A DNA stretch of 64,000 bases, taken from assembly GCA_003402375.1 (NCBI GenBank), contig QFXJ01000040.1, forward strand, positions 124,001-188,000, written 5' to 3'. The stretch is from Candidatus Nitrotoga sp. CP45. Its GTDB lineage: Bacteria > Pseudomonadota > Gammaproteobacteria > Burkholderiales > Gallionellaceae. Below, piece by piece: positions 37,733 through 47,349 of this stretch. Below the pieces are notes generated by a model. The model searched no databases. It was not told where the DNA came from and saw nothing but the letters and a program-made list of their open reading frames with translations. Position 1 is the first letter of the stretch. The number at the start of each line of letters is the position of its first letter. A program made the position numbers and the translations under genes.

Positions 37733-38125
37733 CTATTCAGTCGTTTTGCCATCGAAGTGTTCGTCGTCGGCTTCCGCATCGGCGCGGGTATGGTGAACGA
37801 CGCCGTCGCGATGGTTCGGCGGCGCATAGAGCGTATAGAGCTTCAGCGGGACGCTGCCGGTATTGATGATGTTGTGATTCGTTCCCGCCGGGACGACTAC
37901 CGCAAAGCCGGCGGAAATCGCCGTACGAACGCCATCGTGAACTGCCTCGCCGGATCCCTCCTCCACGCGGAAGAACTGGTCGAGTTTGTGGACTTCCGCC
38001 CCGATCTCTTCCTTGGGCTTTAACGCCATGACGACGAGCTGGCAGTTCCTGGCCGTGTAAAGCACTTGTCGAAAATCTTCATTCTTGACAGCGATGCTTT
38101 CAATGTCTTGCACATAACCTTTCAT
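37733..38125 (-). CDS. cupin-domain protein
   Basis: GAEVHKLDQFFRVEEGSGEAVHDGVRTAISAGFAVVVPAGTNHNIINTGSVPLKLYTLYAPPNHRDG; start taken at MKGYVQDI. Confidence 0.85.
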   Translation of the reverse strand: MKGYVQDIESIAVKNEDFRQVLYTARNCQLVVMALKPKEEIGAEVHKLDQFFRVEEGSGEAVHDGVRTAISAGFAVVVPAGTNHNIINTGSVPLKLYTLYAPPNHRDGVVHHTRADAEADDEHFDGKTTE

Positions 38126-38167
38126 AGCAATTTCTCCTTGTTTCAAAGCGACAGCTTTTAAGGCATG

Positions 38168-38470
38168 CTAGCGGGTCGGCATTGAACTGGGTCTTTGTGC
38201 GTATCCGCGAGGCCCCGGGGTGCGCCCGGGTAGATTTTCAGGGTCGCATTCTTGACCACCTTCGATCGGCACGATCTGGTTGTCGTCGCCATGAATATTC
38301 AGCGTCGGCACGTCGAACTGCTTGAGGTCTTCGGCGAAATCCGTCTCGGAGAACGCCTTGATGCAGTCGAAGGTGTTCTTGTGACCGCCCGCATCCTTGT
38401 AGAACTGCGAGCTATCGCCGATGCCGCCGTTGTGGATTTGCGTGTCATCTTTCGTCGTAAACGTGCTCAT
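38168..38470 (-). pseudogene. alpha/beta hydrolase (non-haem chloroperoxidase-like) with internal deletion and frameshifted end
   Basis: [12 protein letters not shown] joined to [48 protein letters not shown]; catalytic core missing. Confidence 0.7.
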
Positions 38471-38491
38471 TGTTTGTTTCCTTTTTATCGG

Positions 38492-40606
38492 CTATGCCAA
38501 TGTTCGAACCGATTTTTCCCGGTTCCATTGGCGTGTTTTTGCCGCAGCAATAAATGCGTTCGTGTCATTGGTATCCATCACGCCCGCGTCTTGTCCGACA
38601 TTCGCACTTTTTAAAAGTGCCTGACCGCCTTGGTCGACGGCGATTGCCTTGAGATGACAGAAAGCATCTCGTACAAAATCAATCGCGGCGCTTTCTATCG
38701 ACAGCGCTTTCGCGCCTTTATCGGAGAGGATGACGGCGACTGCGTCGAATAGCACAGAAGGCGTGCCAGCCAGCTGCCCATCAGCTGCCAGCATCGAACC
38801 ATCGGCAAGCTTCGTGCCGCCTACTTTGGGGGCAACAATCTTTACGTTAGCACCCCCATCCATTGCGGCTTTTATGATGTTCTTAATGACAGCGCCGTCC
38901 GAACCATCTGCGATCAGGATACCAATCGCGCGCCCCATAAGAGTGTCTTTCATCTTGCCAATGATCTGCAATGCCGGTGAAGGCTCCATTTCCTGTACGG
39001 GTGCTGCGGCTTCCGGCGCATCGGGCATTTTGTCAAATGCAAGACCTGCGGCAACCCGTTGGGCGAGGTCGTCATCAATATGCAGCAGGTGACCGACCAT
39101 CGCCTCACGCACGTGCACATGTTCGACCTTGGAGAGCTCAAACACTAATGCCGAGGCGATGTGCGCCTGCTCATATGTGGTTTGGCTGAGATAGAACTGC
39201 CGCGCCTGGCTGTAGTGGTCGGCGAAGCTCTCGGCACGGATGCGAATTTTCTCGCCAGTTTCAGTTACTACAGCGCTATGAAAACCTTTGATCGGCGTTT
39301 CTCGTGGTGAGTTTTTAGACAAGGAGTTGGGCTCATATGCAACGCGGCCCACCGGTTGTGCCATTTGCATGTGCCCGTCACGTTGGTGGTTGGAAAAGGG
39401 GCATTTGGGCGCGTTGATCGGGATCTGATGAAAATTGGGCGAACCCAGGCGCGAAAGTTGCGTGTCGAGATAGGAGAATAAACGGCCTTGTAATAGTGGA
39501 TCGTTCGAGAAATCGATTCCTGGCACGACATGAGAAGGGCAGTAAGCCACCTGTTCAGTTTCAGCGAAAAAATTGTTCGGCCAGCGATCCAACACCATGC
39601 GCCCGATCACTTTCAAGGGCACCAGTTCTTCTGGAATCAGCTTAGTTGCATCCAGATGATCGAACGGGAATCTATCCGCTTCTTCCTGCGTGAAAAGTTG
39701 AACCGAAAATTCCCACTCGGGAAAATTGCCGGCTTCGATGGCCTCGAACATATCGCGGCGATGAAAGTCTTGATCAGCGCCCGCAATCGTGACAGTCTCA
39801 TCCCAAATGGTGGACTGCAAGCCGAGCTTGGGACGCCAGTGGAATTTGACGAAGGTTGATTTGCTGGCCTCGTTAATTAGCCGAAAACTATGCACACCAA
39901 AGCCTTCGATCATGCGCAGCGAACGCGGTAGCGTGCGATCAGACATAATCCACATCACCATATGCATGGATTCAGGCGTGAGCGAAATAAAATCCCAGAA
40001 TGTGTCATGCGCGCTTGACGATTGCGGGAAGCCACGGTCGGGTTCCATCTTTACCGCGTGGACGAGGTCGGGGAATTTGATGGCATCCTGGATAAAGAAA
40101 ACCGGAATGTTGTTGCCAACTAAATCCCAGTTGCCTTCCTTGGTATAAAACTTGACGGCAAACCCGCGTACGTCACGTGGGGTATCGACCGAACCCGCTC
40201 CGCCTGCGACGGTCGATATGCGAGTGAATACGGGCGTCTTTTCACCTATTTCGGTGAGAATCCTGGCAGTGGTGTATTGCTCCAATGAGGCGGTCAGCTC
40301 AAAAAATCCATGTACGCCCGTTCCTCGGGCGTGAACGATACGTTCTGGAATACGTTCGTGATCGAAATGAGTAATTTTTTCGCGAAGGATAAAATCCTCT
40401 AGAAGAGTAGGACCGCGTAAATTAGCCCTGAGCGAATTCTGATTATCGGAAAGTCCGACGCCTTGGTTCGTGGTAAGAGCGGGGTGCTCTCCACCCGCCA
40501 TCTGGTGCAGCTCGCCGCCAGCACCCAGTTGTGAGTCTCCGTTCGAATCTAAAACCAAGTTCTCTTTGCCACTACTAGAGTGACTCGTCGTATTTTTCTT
40601 TTCCAA
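38492..40606 (-). CDS. katE: large-subunit catalase (HPII/KatE-type)
   Basis: 704 aa; [56 protein letters not shown]-terminal DJ-1-like region. Confidence 0.93.
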   Translation of the reverse strand: MEKKNTTSHSSSGKENLVLDSNGDSQLGAGGELHQMAGGEHPALTTNQGVGLSDNQNSLRANLRGPTLLEDFILREKITHFDHERIPERIVHARGTGVHGFFELTASLEQYTTARILTEIGEKTPVFTRISTVAGGAGSVDTPRDVRGFAVKFYTKEGNWDLVGNNIPVFFIQDAIKFPDLVHAVKMEPDRGFPQSSSAHDTFWDFISLTPESMHMVMWIMSDRTLPRSLRMIEGFGVHSFRLINEASKSTFVKFHWRPKLGLQSTIWDETVTIAGADQDFHRRDMFEAIEAGNFPEWEFSVQLFTQEEADRFPFDHLDATKLIPEELVPLKVIGRMVLDRWPNNFFAETEQVAYCPSHVVPGIDFSNDPLLQGRLFSYLDTQLSRLGSPNFHQIPINAPKCPFSNHQRDGHMQMAQPVGRVAYEPNSLSKNSPRETPIKGFHSAVVTETGEKIRIRAESFADHYSQARQFYLSQTTYEQAHIASALVFELSKVEHVHVREAMVGHLLHIDDDLAQRVAAGLAFDKMPDAPEAAAPVQEMEPSPALQIIGKMKDTLMGRAIGILIADGSDGAVIKNIIKAAMDGGANVKIVAPKVGGTKLADGSMLAADGQLAGTPSVLFDAVAVILSDKGAKALSIESAAIDFVRDAFCHLKAIAVDQGGQALLKSANVGQDAGVMDTNDTNAFIAAAKTRQWNREKSVRTLA

Positions 40607-40735
40607 ATTAATCTCCTAAATGATTCAACCCAGCCTAACGCTAATGAGTGAATTTTAATTAAATGGGTGTTAATAGCACTTCATGAATTTGAGTTAGCTT
40701 CGTACCAATTACGATACCCCCGAGTGTGAATCGAA

Positions 40736-41197
40736 CTATGTACTTTCCTTCTGAAGTTCTTCTTTGCGAGCGGCCATTCTGGTACCAAGCGCAACCATAT
40801 CTAGCTCCGTCGACTTCGCTTGAGGAAATATTTCGTTCTGTTCTTCCTTGACGTGATGCTTAACGTACTCGGATAGCACCTTCATCTTTGCATCGAACAT
40901 CTCGCCGTTTGGCTCGATACCTTCGATTTGGCCGATGAGCTCTTTAAGCGTTGCGTGTTCTACTATTGCTTCTGGTATCAATTCTTTGTCTTTAAGTGCT
41001 TTTTTGACAGCGGGATAGAATATTTCTTCTTCCACTTGGGCATGAACGCTTAGCTCAGTGCATATTTGGGAGACGAGCATCTTTTTCTTGGAAGTGGAGC
41101 CCGCCTTTTCGTATTCGGCGAAGAGTGTGCTGACCAGTTTGTGGTCAGCACGCAACAAGGCTATTGCATCCTGAATCTTGGATGGATTATCTGGCAT
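40736..41197 (-). CDS. hemerythrin-domain protein
   Basis: ALLRADHKLVSTLFAEYEKA...HAQVEEEIFYPAV...HHVKEEQNEIFPQ. Confidence 0.88.
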   Translation of the reverse strand: MPDNPSKIQDAIALLRADHKLVSTLFAEYEKAGSTSKKKMLVSQICTELSVHAQVEEEIFYPAVKKALKDKELIPEAIVEHATLKELIGQIEGIEPNGEMFDAKMKVLSEYVKHHVKEEQNEIFPQAKSTELDMVALGTRMAARKEELQKEST

Positions 41198-41372
41198 GGT
41201 TTTTTTTGCATTGCAGTCGTCATAATGTTTTTTCCTTTTTAGATTTGGTGGGGACGGATCTCGTTTAGTGTACGAATAACGCGATCAGAATAATGATGGG
41301 AATGGGGATGCCGAGAAAGAGAAGAAGTATTGAACGCATTATTGCCTCCGAAGTGAAATGTTTAACTTGTGG

Positions 41373-42359
41373 TCAGAAGTCGCGCCGCCGCCCGCCAAAC
41401 GTGGCCGCTAAACTGGCGACGAATGCGCCCCCGAGCAGTGAGACGAAGATCCACAGCGCCGCATAGGCAGAAGCTTTACGCGCCTTGTTAGCAGCGTCTT
41501 TCGTTGCAGCTTCCGCATCGTGTAGCTTTGCCTGCATGCGCGCATAAGTGTCACTCACTCGCTTCTCTGCGTCCCGCTGTGTAAGACCGGTACGCTGCGA
41601 AACGATCTGGCCAACATACTTAATATCTTCCGGAGCTAGAGTTCCCGTTTGGATAGTGGTCATGAAGATCCGTGCAACTTCGGATGATGGTGCGGCAGCG
41701 GTTTGCTCCATGGCACCCTCTGATCTAGCGCCGCTTCCAGCGGGGACAACCGTGTTTATGTCCTTGCGGAATAGGTAATCCACGAAGTAGCCCATCGGCC
41801 CATCGTCACTGCCCGACTTCGCCATCTGGGATCCAGCCGCTGCCGCACCGCCTGCTGTAGCGGCAGTCGCCGTGGTGGCAACGCCCCCTGCCACAGAGGC
41901 TCCAGCCTGAATTCCACCGCTGATGATCGCCCCAATCACCGATGTCAGCAACGCGGCGGTAACAAGGGACGCGACGGCCCAAGCCAGAAAGCCGTGCGCG
42001 GTATCGCGGAAATAAACCTCATCCGTATGAACCGTAACCCACTTTGTTCGCAACCTACCGGCGAGGTAACCACCCATTCCAGATGCAACGAGTTGCGTGG
42101 CGGTAACCCAAAGAATGGTCGTTACACCAAAGGTTGTTGCGCTAATACCGCTGTGCGCCCATGGTGATACTGAGGACAAACCCAACCCAGTTCCCAAAAT
42201 CAGCAGAATAAGAGACAGAGCGGCAGCTGCAGCAGCCCCTGCAACTATGGCGCCCCACGACACTGCACTAGTATCGGATTGCGTGTTGTTGGGGTTCAGT
42301 CCGGACACGCCACCTGTGGATTCGAATTCGACAGCGGTTGCTACATTGGGAAGGGTCAT
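41373..42359 (-). CDS. PhnA-like multi-pass membrane protein
   Basis: SWGAIVAGAAAAAALSLILLILGTGLGLSSVSPW; several hydrophobic segments. Confidence 0.65.
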   Translation of the reverse strand: MTLPNVATAVEFESTGGVSGLNPNNTQSDTSAVSWGAIVAGAAAAAALSLILLILGTGLGLSSVSPWAHSGISATTFGVTTILWVTATQLVASGMGGYLAGRLRTKWVTVHTDEVYFRDTAHGFLAWAVASLVTAALLTSVIGAIISGGIQAGASVAGGVATTATAATAGGAAAAGSQMAKSGSDDGPMGYFVDYLFRKDINTVVPAGSGARSEGAMEQTAAAPSSEVARIFMTTIQTGTLAPEDIKYVGQIVSQRTGLTQRDAEKRVSDTYARMQAKLHDAEAATKDAANKARKASAYAALWIFVSLLGGAFVASLAATFGGRRRDF

Positions 42360-42368
42360 GATGACTCC

Positions 42369-42399
42369 TGAAAGTTGAAAGTTGAAAGTTGAAAGTTGT
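42369..42399. repeat. four tandem copies of 7-bp tgaaagt immediately upstream of the 41373-42359 gene
   Basis: tgaaagt x4 then tg; overlaps the edge of the minus-strand AGGAG at 42365-42369. Confidence 0.9.
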
Positions 42400-42825
42400 A
42401 TGATTTTGGAGTGAGGTACTCATACGCGTCTGTTCGAAAGCACACATTGAGGTGAATATATTGCGGGTTCCGGCGGCGAGTGCCTTCGGATATCGAGCCG
42501 TTCAAGGAAAACGGGCCGCCATATAATGGACTGATCATTGTGCGGTTGAATCAACCCAGAGACGACACGGCGGACTTCATTAATGCCCCGGCCAAGGCTT
42601 GAAGGAAAATACGAACGGATTGCTGGAATTTGCCCAAAGGGGTAGATCTGTCGACTTACAAGCAAGAACAGTTGGATGAAATTCTTGGAGTTTAAATACT
42701 CGTCCGAGGAAATCGCTCGGATTTCGAGCACCAGTAGCGGTTTACAACGAGCTCCTGTTCAATATGGAGCTCGCTAAATCTGCGACTAAACATTAACTGT
42801 TGTCGTTGATTCTTGAATCCGCCGA

Positions 42826-43161
42826 CTAATATCCAGACCCTCCAGCTGAGCTGGAATTAGAGCCAGAGCCACCCATTTCACCGGATGGGCCCGAGGGATT
42901 CATTCCACCTGAGGTGCCAGGAAGACCCATTACACCGGATGTGCCCGAGGGATCGATTACACGCGTGGAGCCAGAAGGATCCATTATGCCTAAGGTGTCA
43001 GAAGCACTCATCCCTCCAGATATACCGGTGGTGTTGCTTCTTCCGGGTGTATCAGACTTTATTATATTTTCATGATTTTCCTGGGAATCAGCTTGGGTTA
43101 AGGTAGTCCCCATTGCAAAACAGGATGCAATTGCTAGACTCATAAAATTTTTTTTCATGAT
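42826..43161 (-). CDS. small exported Ser/Gly/Met-rich protein with degenerate SGxSGxM repeats
   Basis: MKKNFMSLAIASCFAMGTTLTQA signal; SGTSGVMGLPGTSGGMNPSGPSGEMGGSG. Confidence 0.55.
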   Translation of the reverse strand: MMKKNFMSLAIASCFAMGTTLTQADSQENHENIIKSDTPGRSNTTGISGGMSASDTLGIMDPSGSTRVIDPSGTSGVMGLPGTSGGMNPSGPSGEMGGSGSNSSSAGGSGY

Positions 43162-43463
43162 TAACTCCTCTAATATTGTTAAGACAAAAGACACCCATAC
43201 ATTGAGAAAGTTGACGTACTTGCGTCAAAGCAGTCCAACCAACCAATCAGACACTTGCGGGTTTTTTATTGCTGCGAAATTGGAAAGCTCGCATAAAAAT
43301 AAAATTGGCTTGTCGCGTCAATTGTTTTTACTCAATGTGCGTCAAGCACTTTAGGTGATAAACATATTGAGGAGCAAACGATGAACAAGTTCTCACAAAG
43401 AATTGTTCAGCGTCGTGAGGAAAGCCAGGGCAGAACGCTGCCCCGGCTTGCATCTAGTCCCGT

Positions 43464-43997
43464 TTAGTGCTTGTCGCTAACCGAACTTTGAATGGTGTCG
43501 GCATACTCTAGATGGGAGGCAAGGGCGGGGTGAACTTTCGCCACCAAGGCTTTTAATTCCTCATTCTTCACGGCGGGTACCAACTGGATGTCAACCACAT
43601 CAATGACCTTTTGATGAAACTTGATTTCCGCGTCGATATAGGCTTTATCGAATTCGCTGCCGCTAAGATTCTTCAGCTGATCGAGACTCTTTTTGCCATC
43701 GGCTTTCAGGCTCTTGCTGATGGCATTATCCTCCGGAGTCACGTTGAGCTTAGCGGCGAGGCCCTTTGCCTGTTTGTTGACGTCCGTGGATTCCGTGATG
43801 ATGCGGCGTGCAAATGCATGCACATTTTTGTTTCTTGCCTTCTTTCCTGCAAGCTCGCTATTTTCAATAAAAACCTGATTGGCAGTCACAATAGTGTGGA
43901 TGATTTGCGCATCATTGAGTTCGCTGCTACTTAGAGATTCGGCTATGGCAAATGCAGGAAACATCAGCGCAACCGCAAACATGAGTACTTTTTTCAT
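43464..43997 (-). CDS. DUF4142 exported protein
   Basis: MKKVLMFAVALMFPAFAIA signal; AQIIHTIVTANQVFIENSELAGKKARNKNVHAFARRIITEST. Confidence 0.75.
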   Translation of the reverse strand: MKKVLMFAVALMFPAFAIAESLSSSELNDAQIIHTIVTANQVFIENSELAGKKARNKNVHAFARRIITESTDVNKQAKGLAAKLNVTPEDNAISKSLKADGKKSLDQLKNLSGSEFDKAYIDAEIKFHQKVIDVVDIQLVPAVKNEELKALVAKVHPALASHLEYADTIQSSVSDKH

Positions 43998-44487
43998 TTC
44001 AATCTCCTTCTTTAGGGGTAGGTGTGCCCCGTATAGGGGCGAGATATGCTGAGCGTTTACGCGTCCATAAAACTGGTCAAAAGCTCTGGACACCACCATG
44101 ATAGCGAGGTAGCTGCCAGTTTTCTGTTCGCTAGCATACAAAGCCACAGAATTAATTGGAATATTTAATCCATTCATCACATGCCATGATGACAGGGTCG
44201 TTTCCATGAAGTAGCAAGCTATATCGGGTTAATATCTCGTCACGGTCCGGCATCTTCACCAGAGATATCTTGTTATATGTGACATCCATAGTTATCTAAT
44301 TGAAGTTACTCACGTTTTTTATTCGTAATAAAAAGTTAGATCAGGGTGTTATTCATAAAAGCAGCCAAGTGACCTTACATTTTTTAGACAGTTTTTGACT
44401 TTTTTTGTTGCTTTTCATTGGTGCGTCTCGGGGAGTAGTCGCCGCGCAAACCGAGTGCATCTCCCGCGCCAGTCAATGCGCTTGTTT

Positions 44488-44516
44488 TTTGACGGTAAAT
44501 ATGACGGTAAAGTTAA
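44488..44516. repeat. tandem 12-bp repeat tttgacggtaaatatgacggtaaa (copy 5)
   Basis: Direct reading. Confidence 0.85.
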
Positions 44517-44876
44517 ATGGTTGATACAAAGAAAGCATGCATCTATGTGGATTAGAGATTGGAAATAATTTATTGGGAATAATTTCGCACGCTAGTAGCG
44601 TAGCGCAACGACGACCGGTAGTTTATAGAACACTTTGTATTTACATTATTTTTATTTTTGGCTGGCAGAGTATGGTAATAGCAAGTAGCGGCAAGCAAGT
44701 CTTTTTCATGGTTTTATTGGTGGTACAGTTTTTTCAGATGCCACTCGTTCATCGTAATACCATTGCAAAGAATATGGTTAGACGATGACATCAAATATGA
44801 ACAAGTTAAATAAACACGCGAAGTATAGCGTTTTTATTTGTTTTCATAATCATGGTATCAAACCGCTGGGGGACGC

Positions 44877-45250
44877 ATGCTGACAGACACAAAATTACGG
44901 AACCTCAAGTCTGAAATCAAGGCGTGCAAGGTCAGTGATCGTGATGGTTTTATGCCGCTGTTTTGACCGCAGGTGCGGTATCGTACCGCTATAACTACGG
45001 CATCAACGGATGGCGACCGACACTAGTGGTCGGGCATTATGGTGTTGGGGGTCTGACACTGACGGACGTGGAAGCGTGGGGACAAGTCCGCGCATGGTAC
45101 GCGAGCTGCGTGCGAGAGGTTTCTCCGCCAGTAAGGCGGGACCGGCTAATGCGCGCAACGGCTCCAAGCCCGCCACAAGTGGCGCAACATGGTCACGGCG
45201 GACTAGAAACATGGCCTACCTGTGGGTGCGGAGCACCTGCTCGCTAGAAA
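44877..45250 (+). pseudogene. N-terminal remnant of DUF4102-type tyrosine integrase
   Basis: Across frames: MLTDTKLRNLKSEIKACKVSDRDGF / TAGAVSYRYNYGING / TLVVGHYGVGGLTLTD / MVRELRARGFSASKAG. Confidence 0.7.
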
Positions 45251-45264
45251 TTTCACGCCGACGC

Positions 45265-45769
45265 CGCCGAATCAGATTTTGACATCGGGATACACCTATC
45301 TGTGGACAGATTAAGGCTGGCTGTACCCTGGCTATCGTGCGCGACCTATTTAACCGGGAAATCATAGACTGGTCGTTGAAGCCGCGCATGCAGCGGATAT
45401 CGTGATCAACGCGCTGGGACTCTGGTTCAGGAAGAGGCCGGCCCGGGCTGCTGCATAACTTCGTCGTGGGTAGCCAGTACGCCAGTTATGTCTTTTAGGA
45501 CAAGCTCAAGAGGCTCGGCATGATCTGCTCGATGAGCCGGGAAGGAAACTTGCCTAGGATAACGCTCCCGATGGAGAGCTGGTTCAACAACTTCAAGAAC
45601 GAGCGAGTGCATGGAATTCGTTATGCCACCTACGAAGGCCGCCAGATTTGAATACATTGAGGTCTTCTACAACCGGAAGCGTCCGCACTTGACTTTCGGC
45701 TACAGGTCGCCAGTTCAGTTGCTTGATATTGCATCAGAGATGCAATATCAAGCAAAACTGGTAGCATGA
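45265..45769 (+). pseudogene. IS3-family transposase orfB remnant
   Basis: Across frames: YLWTD*GWLY / AIVRDLFNREIIDWSLKPRMQ / MESWFNNFKNERVHGIRYATYEGR / FGYRSPVQLLDIASEMQYQAKLVA*. Confidence 0.75.
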
Positions 45770-45846
45770 AACTCTCCGTTGGGCATACCAAAAACCGAGG
45801 GAAGATCAATACTTATTCAGCATTTTTTAGTGTGAACATAGTTAAT

Positions 45847-45874
45847 AAAAAAGCCAGATAAATCTGGCTTTTTT
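45847..45874. terminator. bidirectional rho-independent terminator
   Basis: aaaaaagccagataaatctggctttttt. Confidence 0.85.
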
Positions 45875-46044
45875 ATTAACTTCAAAATGTAATCGCTTGA
45901 TCCTGCTAGTAAAAACAACTAGTTTAAGTTTGTAATGTACGAATAAACTAGGTACCGCCTACTACAGCGACGGTACCGAAATATTAGATAAACTACTTCA
46001 CTACTAGGAACGATCCAAGTTTTACAAATGCATTAAATTCGCGT

Positions 46045-46995
46045 TTAAACTGTAACTGCAACGCAAGCTTGCGTTCCAAGATCAACAACTTCATGGAATT
46101 CATCTACTATCTTGATACAGATGTCATGTTTTCCTGGTCCGAGCAGATCCAAGCCAACAGTATAACCATAGCTACCATTTAGTAAATGTATCCCAGAGAA
46201 ATGCTTACCGTCTACATAAAGATGACCATGTTCATCGTTGTATATAATAGTCGGTGATTGAAAACGGTAAGTGCCCTCAGGAGCCAATTTTGTGTAACCG
46301 GCATTTTGAGGTTGACGAGTCGTATCAACAAAGTTTCCGCCAGGTGTAATGGCATATTGAAGCCTGATCTTTGCCGGTTTTGTACCTGCTCTGGTATCAG
46401 TATTTTCTACGATTGCATTCATTGTTACTGTTGTACCTTGTCCCCTTGGTCCGTCAGCATTAACAAAGTATTGTTTAGTATAGGTTTTGCTTGGACTGGT
46501 TTCTGACGCATGGTAACCAAGGCCTGTCTCTATTGGAGCTACGCAATAAGGAGCCGCACTAGCTATACAGCCTCCGGTACCGTTTGCCCTGTCGCCTGCC
46601 CATGCTTCGTTAAAGTCTGTATCGTACAGAGGCTTACCATCTACATATGGAACAGCTGTTTTAAAGTCTGGGGTAAATTTGGTGGGCTGTTTACCATGAT
46701 AACTGGCTTGACCGGAGCCGCCTTCTTCTTTCTGCCATTGATCCAAATGATGCTTCCCAATGTTATATTGGCCTTGGGTTTCATATTGATATTTAGGAGC
46801 TACCTCACCTCCGCCGGGAGGATAGTTGCCTGGTATGCCAAGTTGCGCTCCAGGATGCAGATCGCCAGCTTGAGGATCGGGTGCAAACGAACCTGCCGGA
46901 GGAAGAAAATTGAATTGAGCATGTGGACCGTCATATGCCATGGCAGCTGGGGCACTAATAGCAAGCAGTAGTGCCAGTGAGTTAACTCTGCGCAT
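46045..46995 (-). CDS. exported protein of unknown function
   Basis: MRRVNSLALLLAISAPAAMAYDGPHAQFNFLPPAGSFAPDPQAG; start chosen at the signal peptide. Confidence 0.65.
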   Translation of the reverse strand: MRRVNSLALLLAISAPAAMAYDGPHAQFNFLPPAGSFAPDPQAGDLHPGAQLGIPGNYPPGGGEVAPKYQYETQGQYNIGKHHLDQWQKEEGGSGQASYHGKQPTKFTPDFKTAVPYVDGKPLYDTDFNEAWAGDRANGTGGCIASAAPYCVAPIETGLGYHASETSPSKTYTKQYFVNADGPRGQGTTVTMNAIVENTDTRAGTKPAKIRLQYAITPGGNFVDTTRQPQNAGYTKLAPEGTYRFQSPTIIYNDEHGHLYVDGKHFSGIHLLNGSYGYTVGLDLLGPGKHDICIKIVDEFHEVVDLGTQACVAVTV

Positions 46996-47349
46996 AATTA
47001 TTACTCCTCTAAGTAAATAAATAAAAAAAGATAAACCCACTCGTACCGTCCGCGGGGGCTCTTAGAAACTTCTAACAGCTGGGTCAGGGTACCATAATAT
47101 TGGTGAGTATTGCAAAAAATATTTGTACTTTTGTACGGTGACTTGGTGGCCTTTTTATTCCCTTTTTTTAGGGGTTAAAATTTGACCGTAATCCGCTGTT
47201 CAATGCCTTTAATACGGCTTTAGTAATAGACCTCCGCTATGCCGCGAAATCTGTGGTTTTGCGATGCTAATGTGCGGTAGATGGGATATGGTTTAATGTA
47301 ATTTGGGAGTAGCTCGGGCGAGTGGTGGTTGTTAGGGCTAATTTCATAA

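Noticed and set aside
42420-42780. Possible gene remnants (60 aa and 103 aa minus ORFs)
   Set aside because: No motifs recognised; likely noncoding or fully decayed.
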